From contig NZ_JASNVW010000005.1 of assembly GCF_030186535.1 (NCBI RefSeq), positions 1 to 64,000 of the forward strand: a stretch of 64,000 nucleotides of DNA, read 5' to 3'. The stretch comes from Ignisphaera cupida. Its GTDB lineage: Archaea > Thermoproteota > Thermoprotei_A > Sulfolobales > Ignisphaeraceae. The notes under the pieces were generated by a model that had not been told where the DNA came from, ran no database searches, and was given only the letters and a program-made list of their open reading frames with translations. Within the stretch, counting starts at the first letter, position 1. The number at the start of each line of letters is the position of its first letter. Both the position numbers and the translations under genes were made by a program. This document shows positions 25,303-34,437 of the stretch, piece by piece.

Positions 25303-26487
25303 CTATTTGCATAGCCTTGGGTTTTTAACAAGCTCCTTATACCTCTTAACCAAATTGTTTTTGAATTCCTCAGCTCTTGGATGAGCAACATAATCTGCAA
25401 CAGTTCCACAAGCCTTGTCTATGCCCATGTGCTTAACAAGTTTTGAGAAATAGCCACCAGCAAGACCTTCACCAATAGCTGCATAGCCTTGCCCAGCCTC
25501 TTTGCTTATAGAAGCTCCTTCTAGCATTCCACAAGGCCTTATCTCCATATCTGGTAGATACTCCCTCAAAAGCTTCACAACCAAAGGCACTTTACTGTGT
25601 CTACCAGTTAAAACAATTGTTTCAACTTTCTTTGGATTCTTGAAAACTGTTTTCACTTTTGCAATGTCTTTGGCAATGCCCTCAACAAATGATGTGAATA
25701 GTGATGCTAAAGGCTCTTCAGAATTCTCATAGGCTTTAACAAAAATGTTTAGGTCATAGGCTTTGGCAAAGTGGAATATACCTCCATAGAACACATCCCA
25801 TCTTTCCCACTTACCAGCATGAGCAACAATCTCGAGATCGAGAGAACCAGCTGTTAGTGTTCCTATAGATGCTGTTGTTCCACCAACAGCATCAACTATT
25901 TCACCATTTTCAACAGCTATAGCAGCGTTGTATCCATAGCCAAGCTCAGCAACAATTATATTCACATCGCTATAGTCAATGCCTTTGTCCTTAGCAAATG
26001 TGTGTATAGCTATGAATGTTGCTGCAAGCTTGTCTGCAGTACCCATATCAATTTTATTCAATTTTCTGTAAAATGGAATTGTTGGTAGCAAAACAATTGA
26101 TGGTATGAAGAAAACTCTTGAACCGTAGCTACCAACAATATGCTTGGCCAGTTTAGCCATAGCAACATATACCTGAGCACCTATCTCGCCAAGCTCAAAA
26201 CCCCTCCTTATATCCTCTTCACTGCTAAGCAAAAGAATTTCTATAGTGAATTTCTCAGCATCGAAAACCTCATCCCCTCTTGTAACAGGTACTCCATAGC
26301 CAGATGGTGCAACAACATAATCTGCACCAACCTCGTTAACAGCATCAATAAGAAGCTCTGGTTTCTTAACAAGCTCCACAGTATCAATACTCTTCTCATA
26401 AACAACCCTCGAACCCTCAACACAAACAACATCAAAGCTCTTGGTGCCAGGATCTATACCAACAACTCTCTTAGCCTCAAACACCAT
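25303..26487 (-). CDS. DUF1464-family ASKHA-type kinase-like protein
   Basis: About 394 residues from the ATG at 26487, which follows GGTG; the frame runs to 26499. VVGIDPGTKSFDVVCVEG is the phosphate-1 motif of the acetate kinase/sugar kinase/Hsp70 fold, and VETIVLTGRHSKVPLV resembles the adenosine motif. The family (PF07318) is archaeal and uncharacterised; it occurs with H4MPT and one-carbon genes. It is followed on the same strand by no partner but preceded by the DUF447-like gene 40 bp upstream, probably one transcript. A kinase role in H4MPT or cofactor metabolism is inference. Confidence 0.72.
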   Translation of the reverse strand: MVFEAKRVVGIDPGTKSFDVVCVEGSRVVYEKSIDTVELVKKPELLIDAVNEVGADYVVAPSGYGVPVTRGDEVFDAEKFTIEILLLSSEEDIRRGFELGEIGAQVYVAMAKLAKHIVGSYGSRVFFIPSIVLLPTIPFYRKLNKIDMGTADKLAATFIAIHTFAKDKGIDYSDVNIIVAELGYGYNAAIAVENGEIVDAVGGTTASIGTLTAGSLDLEIVAHAGKWERWDVFYGGIFHFAKAYDLNIFVKAYENSEEPLASLFTSFVEGIAKDIAKVKTVFKNPKKVETIVLTGRHSKVPLVVKLLREYLPDMEIRPCGMLEGASISKEAGQGYAAIGEGLAGGYFSKLVKHMGIDKACGTVADYVAHPRAEEFKNNLVKRYKELVKNPRLCK

Positions 26488-26528
26488 TCTCAACACCAAT
26501 CACATATCTAAACACAGAAGATAAAAAT

Positions 26529-27158
26529 TTAGCTAACATAGCTTTGAGCATGCACAACAACATCATCTATAATCTCTCTATAGACCTTGTTCAAACTACT
26601 TCTATACACAACATCTCTTAGCATCAGTATCCTATTCAAATACTCTCTTCTCCTACTCTCATCAGCAAAAACCATTTTAGTATACCACACAAGAGCCTCT
26701 ATAATAGCTGCAGAAGCTCTTGTGAAAACCCTTGGAATCCTCCTATAAATACCTATTTTAATAGGCTTTAGAAAAACCTCAACAAATTCATCACTAACAA
26801 TAGAATTAGCGACAACAGTTTCGATGGAGGCGTCGCAAAAGCTTTTAAAACACTCTAAATTCTCGAAGCACTTAAGCACCTCACTTTTATTGAGTACTGC
26901 ATTGTAGAATAGCACAGGGTTTGAGGATATGCAGACAATGCATTGAATATTCTCAGCTTTTTCACTACTCCTCAAAACCTCATACATTTTAGATCCTTTG
27001 AATACTCTGCTATACAAAAAACCGTTTCTAAACCTCAGACCCAGCGCCATGACATGTTTATTACTGTTCCACAGAAAAAGTGCTACAGTCTCAGCATATG
27101 TGTTTTCCGAGAAACCAAGCTCGAGAAGAGCTGAGTTAATGTTGCTTTCCAAAGCCAT
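26529..27158 (-). CDS. DUF447-like protein of the H4MPT cluster
   Basis: A 209-residue protein that starts at an ATG with a GGTG ribosome binding site. The N-terminal YAETVALFLWNSNKHVMALGLRF followed by LYSRVFKGSKMYEVLRSS resembles the split-barrel flavin-binding layout of the DUF447 family (PF04289), members of which are found in H4MPT biosynthesis loci of archaea and methylotrophic bacteria; the second half is helical. The match is by pattern only and is diverged. It is likely co-transcribed with the DUF1464 gene that follows. Its function is not known. Confidence 0.5.
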   Translation of the reverse strand: MALESNINSALLELGFSENTYAETVALFLWNSNKHVMALGLRFRNGFLYSRVFKGSKMYEVLRSSEKAENIQCIVCISSNPVLFYNAVLNKSEVLKCFENLECFKSFCDASIETVVANSIVSDEFVEVFLKPIKIGIYRRIPRVFTRASAAIIEALVWYTKMVFADESRRREYLNRILMLRDVVYRSSLNKVYREIIDDVVVHAQSYVS

Positions 27159-27240
27159 TTTTCAACACCAATCTCATTTAGTTAAGCAAATGAATCTAAA
27201 CTAATAATCTTAGCTACATTATCTAGTTTTTTGAAAGCGT

Positions 27241-28023
27241 ATGGAGGGCTTCATATCTGTTTTTAGAAGCTTTGCTGATTGGTGGAGTGTTTACCTGGAG
27301 ATAGTTGATTTGCTTGGTATAGACCGTGGAGCTGATTCTATGGCTACTCGCATAGCCCATAGCTATGTTTATTCAGCTAAGCCTCCAACCGATTTTCTAA
27401 GGTCTTTGATTATTGGGAAAAGCGTTGTTGTTTTTGGTGCTGGGCCTAGTCTTGAGAGTCACATTGATTTTGTTGAGAAGAGTTTTGAGTGGAGAAACTC
27501 TATATTCATAGCTGCTGATGGTGCTACAAAAGCTCTTGTTGAGGTTGGTCTATATCCACATGTGATAGCAACTGATCTTGATGGTGATTTGAACTACATA
27601 AAACTTGCTGTTGAAAAAGGCTCTTTAGCTATTATTCATGCTCATGGCGATAACATACCTGTTTTCACAGATTTTATTAAGTGGATTTCTAGAAGCGGTA
27701 GAGCTTTCCTGGTTACAACACAGGTTGAGCCAATCTACCCAGTTCTAAATTTTGGTGGGTTCACCGATGGGGATAGGGCACTTGCAATAGCACTTGCATT
27801 CAAACCGCAAAAGGTTTTGTTAGCTGGTATGGACTTTGGAAATGTTGTTGGAAAATATTCAAAGCCTTGGCTAAAAAACCATTTGCAAGCCTCTGAAAGG
27901 AAGAGAGCTAAGCTGGAAATAGCATATAGAATAACATCTATGCTTTCATGCCTAGTCACAACACCAATCTACACACTATCAAGTGTTGTGCCACAGTGTG
28001 CTCTAACTTTCAACACTATTTAG
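27241..28023 (+). CDS. mptE: 6-hydroxymethyl-7,8-dihydropterin pyrophosphokinase MptE
   Basis: The 260-residue protein belongs to the DUF115/MptE family, which transfers pyrophosphate from ATP to 6-hydroxymethyl-dihydropterin, unrelated to bacterial FolK. Motifs seen: VVVFGAGPSLESHI (about 65), FIAADGATKALVEVGLYP, VIATDLDGDLNYI with the acidic metal site, IIHAHGDN, and GGFTDGDRALAIALAF with VLLAGMDFG. Length fits. The start ATG at 27241 is preceded by a TATA-like run, so the transcript may be leaderless. It is the third pterin-branch enzyme here after MptA and MptD. Confidence 0.92.
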   Translation: MEGFISVFRSFADWWSVYLEIVDLLGIDRGADSMATRIAHSYVYSAKPPTDFLRSLIIGKSVVVFGAGPSLESHIDFVEKSFEWRNSIFIAADGATKALVEVGLYPHVIATDLDGDLNYIKLAVEKGSLAIIHAHGDNIPVFTDFIKWISRSGRAFLVTTQVEPIYPVLNFGGFTDGDRALAIALAFKPQKVLLAGMDFGNVVGKYSKPWLKNHLQASERKRAKLEIAYRITSMLSCLVTTPIYTLSSVVPQCALTFNTI

Positions 28024-28036
28024 CATTTGAAATTAT

Positions 28037-28996
28037 TTAGATTCTTGTTATTGAACCTCCTTTGCTTATTGCATAGAGAGCTATTGTCGATGCCACTATA
28101 TCTGCTGTGGAACCTGGGTTTACACCCATTTCACCAAGCTTTTTATCAAATTCAATTAAAATGCTTTCGCATTGCTTCTCATCCTTTTGGCAAGTCTCTA
28201 AAACCTTTGAAGCTGTTTCTGAAACCATTTTAGCTATTTCAAGTCCCTGTTTCCTTATAACGAGAGTGTCTAGCTCGTTTGACAATTGATAGAGGTATGT
28301 TTCAATAACTGCTCTATTCCAGTTTCCATGGAGCTTGATTCTCTCCTTGAGAAACACCATGTTTCTTCTAGATCTTGGATAACCCTCAACAACTTCTCTA
28401 GCCACAACATCTTTTTCAGCACTGTGAACAAGAATTTTCCACAGCGTGTACCCTCCTCTTCTAAGCTTCTTAGAGTATTCAACATCCCAAACATTTGGAA
28501 ACTCATCAGTGTAATCCTCTTTTCTAATGTAGCTTGGAGTAACAAGCCTAATCGCGTTGTAGAAATGTATAGAGTCTTGAACAGTTGAATACTTTTGCAA
28601 AAATGCTTTGGCGTTTAAGCATATAGAATCTATGTTTGTTGAGCTTTCAAAACAAAGCACATAGCCACTTGCAACAGCTATTGGAAGTAACAAAAGTGAT
28701 GAGCCAAGACATGTGTTGCCACCACCAGAAACAATCTTATAGTCTCTCACCATACCCTCTATAAGATCCCCAACAAAAACAGAGACTTTGCTTGGTTTCT
28801 TCAAAGCCATTCTACACCCTCTTCTAACAGCTCTAAAAACATAGTACTCACCAACAACACTTGTTACTAGAAAATCCTCGAATTTTGTATCGCTAAAATC
28901 CCTTAGCCTATGAACATTTCCAGGCTTGGGATAAGCAGCAACCTCAAGTGGAATAGCAGAAGCTATTAGATATGACAATAGTCTGAGTTTCTCCAT
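28037..28996 (-). CDS. CitG/MdcB-like triphosphoribosyl-dephospho-CoA synthase family protein
   Basis: The 319-residue, mostly helical protein has AAYPKPGNVHRLRDF near residue 20 and GGGNTCLGSSLLLLPIAVA near 90, which match the CitG/MdcB family (PF01874). A late segment GVNPGSTADIVASTIALYA is also typical. CitG makes the prosthetic group precursor of citrate lyase, but archaeal members sit in H4MPT loci with no citrate lyase, and homologues also occur in methylotroph H4MPT clusters. A role in attaching a ribose-phosphate-type unit during H4MPT synthesis is a reasonable inference. It ends 13 bp from mptE, tail to tail. Confidence 0.82.
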   Translation of the reverse strand: MEKLRLLSYLIASAIPLEVAAYPKPGNVHRLRDFSDTKFEDFLVTSVVGEYYVFRAVRRGCRMALKKPSKVSVFVGDLIEGMVRDYKIVSGGGNTCLGSSLLLLPIAVASGYVLCFESSTNIDSICLNAKAFLQKYSTVQDSIHFYNAIRLVTPSYIRKEDYTDEFPNVWDVEYSKKLRRGGYTLWKILVHSAEKDVVAREVVEGYPRSRRNMVFLKERIKLHGNWNRAVIETYLYQLSNELDTLVIRKQGLEIAKMVSETASKVLETCQKDEKQCESILIEFDKKLGEMGVNPGSTADIVASTIALYAISKGGSITRI

Positions 28997-29237
28997 ATCC
29001 TTAGCAACACCTCAAAAGCAAATACTTTCAAAAATAGTTTGCTTGTTACACGCAATTTATTTTGCTATGAAAAACCCTATTTCAAGAAACAGGTTTTTGA
29101 TAAATATGTATTTGCTATAAACTCTTAGCCACACCACAATCTTATAGCTTTGTTGAACAATTCTAGTAATTGTGATTTCGATGAATTATCAACAACTCTA
29201 TGTTACAATAGCTTAAATAGCAGGAGATGAGACAATA

Positions 29238-29732
29238 ATGTGTTTTGATATTCATATGAGTAGTGATTTAGCTAAAAAACTTTCGTTTGTGAATTTTGGA
29301 AATATTTGCAAGGATTGTAAAGTGAATTGCTGTAGAAGATTCTATGCAGTGTTGCTGCCAGAGGAAGAAGAGAGTTTCAAGGGTGTTGCATTTGAGGTTA
29401 GTACACCACTTGGCAGTGTAAAAGCTATTGGCTCTAGAAATGGAGCTCCATGTCCATTTCTAGATGAGAAAGGATTTTGCAAAGTCTATAGCCAAAGAGC
29501 ATTTGATTGCAGGTTATGGCCTTTGCTACTCTACTACGATTTCAACACAGGTGAAAAGGTTTTGTATCTCGATTTGGAGTGTCCAGCAGCTGAAAAGGGT
29601 TTGATAAGCAAAGAGTTTATCGATAAGGTTTTGCAGATTTTGAAGAGTAGTAGAATAGATGTGGAGTGGCTTAAAAAATACACCTTGGCTCCATGGCCAA
29701 ACAGGTTAAAGGAGATTGCAAGATTTAAGTAA
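29238..29732 (+). CDS. YkgJ-family cysteine cluster protein
   Basis: The 164-residue protein carries the family motif CKDCKVNCC (near 30) and later CPFLDEKGFC and CRLWPLL, together a likely metal or FeS site of the YkgJ (CxxCxxxCC) family (PF03692). The function of the family is not settled; metal binding and roles beside methyl transfer or flagellar methylation enzymes have been proposed. The ATG follows a GGAGATG site. It comes after the H4MPT genes on the plus strand and overlaps the next, convergent gene by 8 bp. Confidence 0.8.
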   Translation: MCFDIHMSSDLAKKLSFVNFGNICKDCKVNCCRRFYAVLLPEEEESFKGVAFEVSTPLGSVKAIGSRNGAPCPFLDEKGFCKVYSQRAFDCRLWPLLLYYDFNTGEKVLYLDLECPAAEKGLISKEFIDKVLQILKSSRIDVEWLKKYTLAPWPNRLKEIARFK

Positions 29733-30108
29733 TCTGCATGTTTATGCAGTGAACTCTTCCATGCATTGAATAGCTCCTAACAAACTTTTGTATAAAATTA
29801 GTAACAACAGGATCTTTGCATAGAGATGCGATAGTGTATAGATGATAGGCTATATCCTCACAAGATATGTTACTCTTCAAAATCTTTTCAACATTATCAT
29901 ATCTAACAGTAGCCCAGTGCCAAAAGCCATTACTTTGAAACATGTTCAATGGACTTGGAAAACCATCTCCAAAACCATAAATTTCAACAGTATTTGATGA
30001 TAGAAACCTTATTTGCACACCATGACTTCTCTTACTATCGAGAAACTCTACAAAGTTAATAACAAAACCTTTTTCATGTTTCTTAATAGAGATAAGATGT
30101 TGAGGCAT
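29725..30108 (-). CDS. Hypothetical protein
   Basis: A 127-residue protein with no recognised family. It has a likely beta-rich first half (FVINFVEF, VQIRFLSSNTVEIYGF) and a WHWATVRYD segment, then helices. There are no membrane segments or metal motifs. The ATG at 30108 is followed by a soluble N-terminus. Good codon usage and compact packing between YkgJ (8-bp overlap) and the next gene support it as real. Confidence 0.55.
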   Translation of the reverse strand: MPQHLISIKKHEKGFVINFVEFLDSKRSHGVQIRFLSSNTVEIYGFGDGFPSPLNMFQSNGFWHWATVRYDNVEKILKSNISCEDIAYHLYTIASLCKDPVVTNFIQKFVRSYSMHGRVHCINMQIT

Positions 30109-30241
30109 GTCCGGATCAAATAAATATTTGCTTAAAAGGTGTATTACTTTTGCGTATATATAAGAACTTTATAAATTTTATGAAAACAAACTATGTTTTG
30201 TTAAACAAGTTCACAAGTTCTCTAATCACCTTATCAGCAAA

Positions 30242-30757
30242 TCACTTAACTATAAAATCAAAAAGCTTCTTCACCTGTCTCAGCTTGGGATATATAACAC
30301 CAACTCTAATCAGCATTGCCAAGAATCTTAGTTTGTAGGAATACTCAACAAGATCCTTTCTATTGCTCTCATAACCCTCCTTCTCAATTAAATCAGCAAT
30401 TTTCTTCATCTCCTCAACATCTGCCATGGTATAGTCATTCAAGTCTTTATCAAGAAGCTGAACAAGTTTTTCACAAACCTCTTTAGTATAGTACTTTGAG
30501 CTAGTTGAAGGCAGAAAAGCTTTAACAGCATTTCTAATACTGAGAATCTCAGTTGATGTTAAAACATTTTTAGCTTCAAGCAGAGATAGAAGCAGCTCTG
30601 TAAATACTTTAAAGGCGTTCTCCAATCTATTCAATCTATCAATTATTTGCTTAAATCTTGAATCTATCTCTGAAAACTTTTTGCTAAGCCAATAAGCTAA
30701 GGCGGCAACAGATACAAGTATAGATGCTATGATATTAAAACATCTATACTCATCTAA
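30242..30757 (-). CDS. Membrane-anchored coiled-coil hypothetical protein, start codon unclear
   Basis: The frame with an ATG at 30634 gives 130 helical residues, but it continues upstream in the same frame through IIASILVSVAALAYW, a clear membrane helix, and SKKFSEIDSRFKQIIDRLNRLE, a coiled coil that runs straight into the annotated start. The extension ends at a TAG (30764-30766). Between that TAG and the helix no ATG, GTG or TTG is in frame; a TTA at 30757 is where a TTG would fit. The gene is therefore either started at a rare codon, expressed as the short form, or damaged. The family is unknown but the layout is common in archaea. Confidence 0.5.
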   Translation of the reverse strand, partial: LDEYRCFNIIASILVSVAALAYWLSKKFSEIDSRFKQIIDRLNRLENAFKVFTELLLSLLEAKNVLTSTEILSIRNAVKAFLPSTSSKYYTKEVCEKLVQLLDKDLNDYTMADVEEMKKIADLIEKEGYESNRKDLVEYSYKLRFLAMLIRVGVIYPKLRQVKKLFDFIVK

Positions 30758-30858
30758 TAGACCCTACAAATTTTAGAGGCTATTCTCAACAAATTTTTGC
30801 TGTATCTACATTTACAAATGTTGCTAATGTAACTGGTTTATTTGTTAAAGCAATGCTT

Positions 30859-32790
30859 TTAGGATGTGCCAATTCTTCTTACTTTAACTTTTGTAGAGTT
30901 TAGAACTGATCCACCAAAACTATCAACACCATCATCAAGAAGAACATTAACTCTTTTGCCATCAACTGTTTTTGCCTGTCTTGGTGTCCATAAAACACCT
31001 TTGCTTAAGCCATGGTCTATTACAGCTTTTAGCACAGCAGAGTTTTTCTCGTTATATACCTCAACCAAATCACCTGTTTTTATCCCCAGCTTCTCCGCAT
31101 CTTCTAAGCTAATGTGAAGCTCTCCTGGAATTGGGCCATAAACCTCTTCGAATTGGGTATGTGTGTAAAGTATATGTGCTGAGGATATGAGTATGAACTC
31201 TTCATCCTCAGCAAAATCTCCTTTTGGTGGTGTTGGCAAAGGTGGTAAACCCATTTTCTCCGCTGTTGTACTATAAAATTCTATTCTTTTTGTTGGTGTT
31301 TGATACTCATCTCTAGGCTTTGGCTTTAGCTCTACAAAACCATTTTCCATAAGCTTTCTAAGAATCTCCTCACCAAAAGCCATTTCAAATACTTTGTATG
31401 GATCTAGGCAAATCTCTTGGTAGAAGCTTGGAGCTATTCTCTTAGCTATTTCACACATTAGCTGGTATTCCCCTAAAGACTCTCCCAAAGGCTCTATAAC
31501 AGGCTTATTCAAATAGACAATGTTGTGGCTATAGCTGAAGACAACATCTAGTTTTTCAAAAAATGTTGGTGCAGGCAAAACAAGATCCGCAACCTTTGCA
31601 GTATCACTCCAGTGCGTATCGTGAACAACAACAAAAACATCATCTCTCTTAAAACCTTCGACAATCTTGCTTGCATTAGGCAAAGTAGCTGCGGGGTTGT
31701 GGACATTGATGTAAACAAATTTGTAGTTTCCATTGAATATCTCCTTACCTACCCTCTCCATACTCACAACCTTTCTAGGTCTCCACATGCTGCTTCCATC
31801 AACAAGCGACAAGTTTATTGGAAGACCATCGGTGTTGGAATAGTAAAATCCTCTGTGAATTCCTAACAAAGCTGGTATAACTGCTATGGATCTAACTATT
31901 TCACCACCACCATACCTTCTCTGAACACCATAACCAATGAATATGGCAAAAGGCTTGCAACTAACAAGAATTTCTGCAAACCTAGCTATTTCCTCTCTCG
32001 ACACACCAGTAACTTTTTCAATAATATCCATACTGTAGTTCTCTAAATGCTTCACAAATTCTTCAAAGCCATAGACATACCTGTTGATAAAGTCTCTATC
32101 CACGTAATTGTGCTCAACAAGATATTTAGCAACGCCCAAAGCCAAATAGCCATCAGAACCAGGTCTAACCCTAATGAAGTGAGTACTTTGCTTAGCTGTT
32201 TCAGATAATCTAATATCAACTGTTATTATCTTCCCCCCTCTGCTCCTAACATTCAAAATTTTTCTCCACAAATGAATAGCGCTAACAGCTGGGTTAGATC
32301 CCCACACAACAACAGCATTCAAATTATCAATTTCATTGGGAAAGATGCCGTAGGCAGATCCATAGATAAGCTCAAGTGCTTGCTGCCCGCTAGAAGCACA
32401 TATGCTTCTATCTGTTTGGGTAACGCCGAGAAAGTACCAAAGCCTTCTACTAGCATATCTAGATAGCAAACCTCTGTTACCAGCATACTCAAGAAAAATA
32501 GCTTTTTCCACACCATGAGAATCAATAACATCTTTAAGCTTTGAAACAAGAATATCCAAAGCCTCATCCCAGTTAATTCTCTTGAAAAATCCATTCCCTG
32601 TGTTAAGCATTGGATAGAGAACTCTATTAGAAGAATAAACCCTTTTTGCATCACCAGCAGCTCTGGGACATAAAATGCTCTGGGTATAGATATCATCATT
32701 AGGCAAAACCTTTACAATTCTACCACCATCAACATAAACCCTTAGACCACAGGTATCGTAACAGTCCCTGGGACAGCCGATTAGGAACAT
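30859..32790 (-). CDS. Molybdopterin (DMSO reductase family) oxidoreductase, catalytic subunit
   Basis: About 643 residues from the ATG at 32790, which follows GGTG; the longer frame to 32946 overlaps thiI and adds no family sequence. CPRDCYDTCGLRV and LCPRAAGD form the 4Fe-4S motif (Cx3Cx3C...C), and VVVWGSNPAVSAIH, KIITVDIRLSETAKQSTHFIRVRPGSDGYLALGVAKYL and the C-terminal GDLVEVYNEKNS barrel bind the bis-pterin cofactor. RSICASSGQQA offers a possible Cys or Ser metal ligand. No signal peptide is seen, so it is likely cytoplasmic. No partner subunit is adjacent; formate, thiosulfate/polysulfide or hydratase-type activity cannot be distinguished. Confidence 0.85.
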   Translation of the reverse strand: MFLIGCPRDCYDTCGLRVYVDGGRIVKVLPNDDIYTQSILCPRAAGDAKRVYSSNRVLYPMLNTGNGFFKRINWDEALDILVSKLKDVIDSHGVEKAIFLEYAGNRGLLSRYASRRLWYFLGVTQTDRSICASSGQQALELIYGSAYGIFPNEIDNLNAVVVWGSNPAVSAIHLWRKILNVRSRGGKIITVDIRLSETAKQSTHFIRVRPGSDGYLALGVAKYLVEHNYVDRDFINRYVYGFEEFVKHLENYSMDIIEKVTGVSREEIARFAEILVSCKPFAIFIGYGVQRRYGGGEIVRSIAVIPALLGIHRGFYYSNTDGLPINLSLVDGSSMWRPRKVVSMERVGKEIFNGNYKFVYINVHNPAATLPNASKIVEGFKRDDVFVVVHDTHWSDTAKVADLVLPAPTFFEKLDVVFSYSHNIVYLNKPVIEPLGESLGEYQLMCEIAKRIAPSFYQEICLDPYKVFEMAFGEEILRKLMENGFVELKPKPRDEYQTPTKRIEFYSTTAEKMGLPPLPTPPKGDFAEDEEFILISSAHILYTHTQFEEVYGPIPGELHISLEDAEKLGIKTGDLVEVYNEKNSAVLKAVIDHGLSKGVLWTPRQAKTVDGKRVNVLLDDGVDSFGGSVLNSTKVKVRRIGTS

Positions 32791-32964
32791 GGTAAAGCAC
32801 CTAGCAATACATGTAGCTATGCCAAGTTTAACTAGAAAAGCTTTGCTTTTTAACAATTTAGTAGTTGAATCACTACTGTGAAAAACGTTTTTAGTTTTTG
32901 TAAAGTGTTGGAAATTGTGAATAGGTGTTGGGCTGCGATTTGGCATAGCAGCTCTTGTTTTTAT

Positions 32965-34437
32965 GTGGTGAGAAACGCTTTGAGGGAATATCTTGTTACT
33001 GTGTCTGGCGAGGTTGTGTTGAAGTCTAGTAGGACAAGACCAAGATTTTTCAATGCCTTGGCTAGAAGTATTCGCGATGCTGTTTCGAGATCTGGTGGCA
33101 AGGTAGTTGATTTGAGTGTTGTTGAGGCTAAGATTTATCTTGTTACAGATGTTGATGTCTCTAACACCGTTTCAAAGGTTTTTGGTGTTCATAGAGTTGG
33201 CGAGGTTTTGAGCTATACATTCAATGATTTAAGTGATTTGGTTAAGTGGATTGCTGAAAACGCCAAGAGCTTTGTTGTTGGTAAAAGATTTGCTGTTAGA
33301 GTTAAGAGAAGCGGTAGTCACAACTTCACATCACTTGATGTTGCTAGAGAAGCTGGTGCTCTTTTAAAGCCTTTCTCATCTGGTGTTGATCTCAATAATC
33401 CAGAGGTTGTTGTTGAGGTTGAGGTTAGGGGTCAGAAAGCATTTCTATACAAAAACTCTGTTAAGGGTCCTGGAGGGTTTCCAGTTGGTGTTGAGGGAAA
33501 GGCTCTTGTCATGTTCTCAGGTGGTTTTGATTCTCCTATTGCTGCTTGGTATGCTGCTAAAAGAGGTGTTGAAATAGATTTTCTACACTTCATTCTAGGA
33601 CCTCTTCAATCAACTTACTACGCCTTCAACGTTGCTAAAAAGCTTTCATATGATTGGCTCTATGGCTACAGCCCAAAGTTTATAGCAATAGACTTTAGAG
33701 ATGTTGTGAAGGAGATTGTAAAAAATGTTGAGTGGAGCTATAGACAAGTTGCTTTAAGAACGCTTATGTACATAGCAGCTCAGAAAATTGCTAGTGAGCT
33801 TGGCTACAACGCTATTGTTACTGGAGAATCTCTTGGGCAAGCATCAAGCCAAACACTGAAAAACTTAGAGGCTATAGAAAGCTATTTGAAGCCTTCAAAA
33901 CCTATTCTAAGACCATTGATAGGATTTGACAAGGAGGAGATAATAGATTTTTCAAAGAAGCTTGGACTCTACGAGCTTTCAGCAAAAGTTGTTGAGGCAT
34001 GTGCAATAGCCCCAACAAAAGTTGTTACAGCATCAACACTAGAAAACCTTTCCGAGAAGCTGAAAAGTCTTGATCTGTCCATTGTTGACAAAGCTTTGAA
34101 TAGTAGAATAGTTGTTAATGTGCTAAAGGCAAATCCAGAGAGTGTAATACCTGAAACAGATATTGAAATAGATTTCATACCAAGCAACGCTATTGTTATA
34201 GATGCTAGAAGCAGTGAAAAAGTTTTTGAAGAGCCAATAGCAAATGCTATTCCACTTAGCAAAGCAGACTTCTCCAACATGCCTATGGACAAGCCCATAG
34301 TTATTGTATGTGAAACTGGTGCTCTAAGCTATGTTATTGCTAAGGAGCTTAGGGAAAAGGGTTTAAAAGCCTATAGCCTAAGGGGTGGGGCAAAAACATG
34401 CAGAATTTATGCAGAAAAGTCTTCGGCTATGCAATGA
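32965..34437 (+). CDS. thiI: tRNA 4-thiouridine synthase ThiI with rhodanese domain
   Basis: About 490 residues: ferredoxin-like plus THUMP domains (to about 165), a PP-loop ATP site SGGFDSPIAAWYA, TGESLGQASSQTL and RPLIGFDKEEII of the adenylating core, and a C-terminal rhodanese domain with the active-site segment VCETGALSYVIAKELREKG. It makes 4-thiouridine at tRNA position 8, and the rhodanese part may serve in thiazole synthesis. The frame begins at 32878, but the conserved region starts at GTG 32965 or 32968. It is divergent from the molybdopterin oxidoreductase and ends 11 bp into the convergent RFAP synthase gene. Confidence 0.9.
   Translation: MVRNALREYLVTVSGEVVLKSSRTRPRFFNALARSIRDAVSRSGGKVVDLSVVEAKIYLVTDVDVSNTVSKVFGVHRVGEVLSYTFNDLSDLVKWIAENAKSFVVGKRFAVRVKRSGSHNFTSLDVAREAGALLKPFSSGVDLNNPEVVVEVEVRGQKAFLYKNSVKGPGGFPVGVEGKALVMFSGGFDSPIAAWYAAKRGVEIDFLHFILGPLQSTYYAFNVAKKLSYDWLYGYSPKFIAIDFRDVVKEIVKNVEWSYRQVALRTLMYIAAQKIASELGYNAIVTGESLGQASSQTLKNLEAIESYLKPSKPILRPLIGFDKEEIIDFSKKLGLYELSAKVVEACAIAPTKVVTASTLENLSEKLKSLDLSIVDKALNSRIVVNVLKANPESVIPETDIEIDFIPSNAIVIDARSSEKVFEEPIANAIPLSKADFSNMPMDKPIVIVCETGALSYVIAKELREKGLKAYSLRGGAKTCRIYAEKSSAMQ

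Noticed and set aside
32791-32946. Longer N-terminus of the molybdopterin oxidoreductase
   Set aside because: The cluster motif begins right after ATG 32790, which has a ribosome binding site; the extra part overlaps thiI and looks unrelated.
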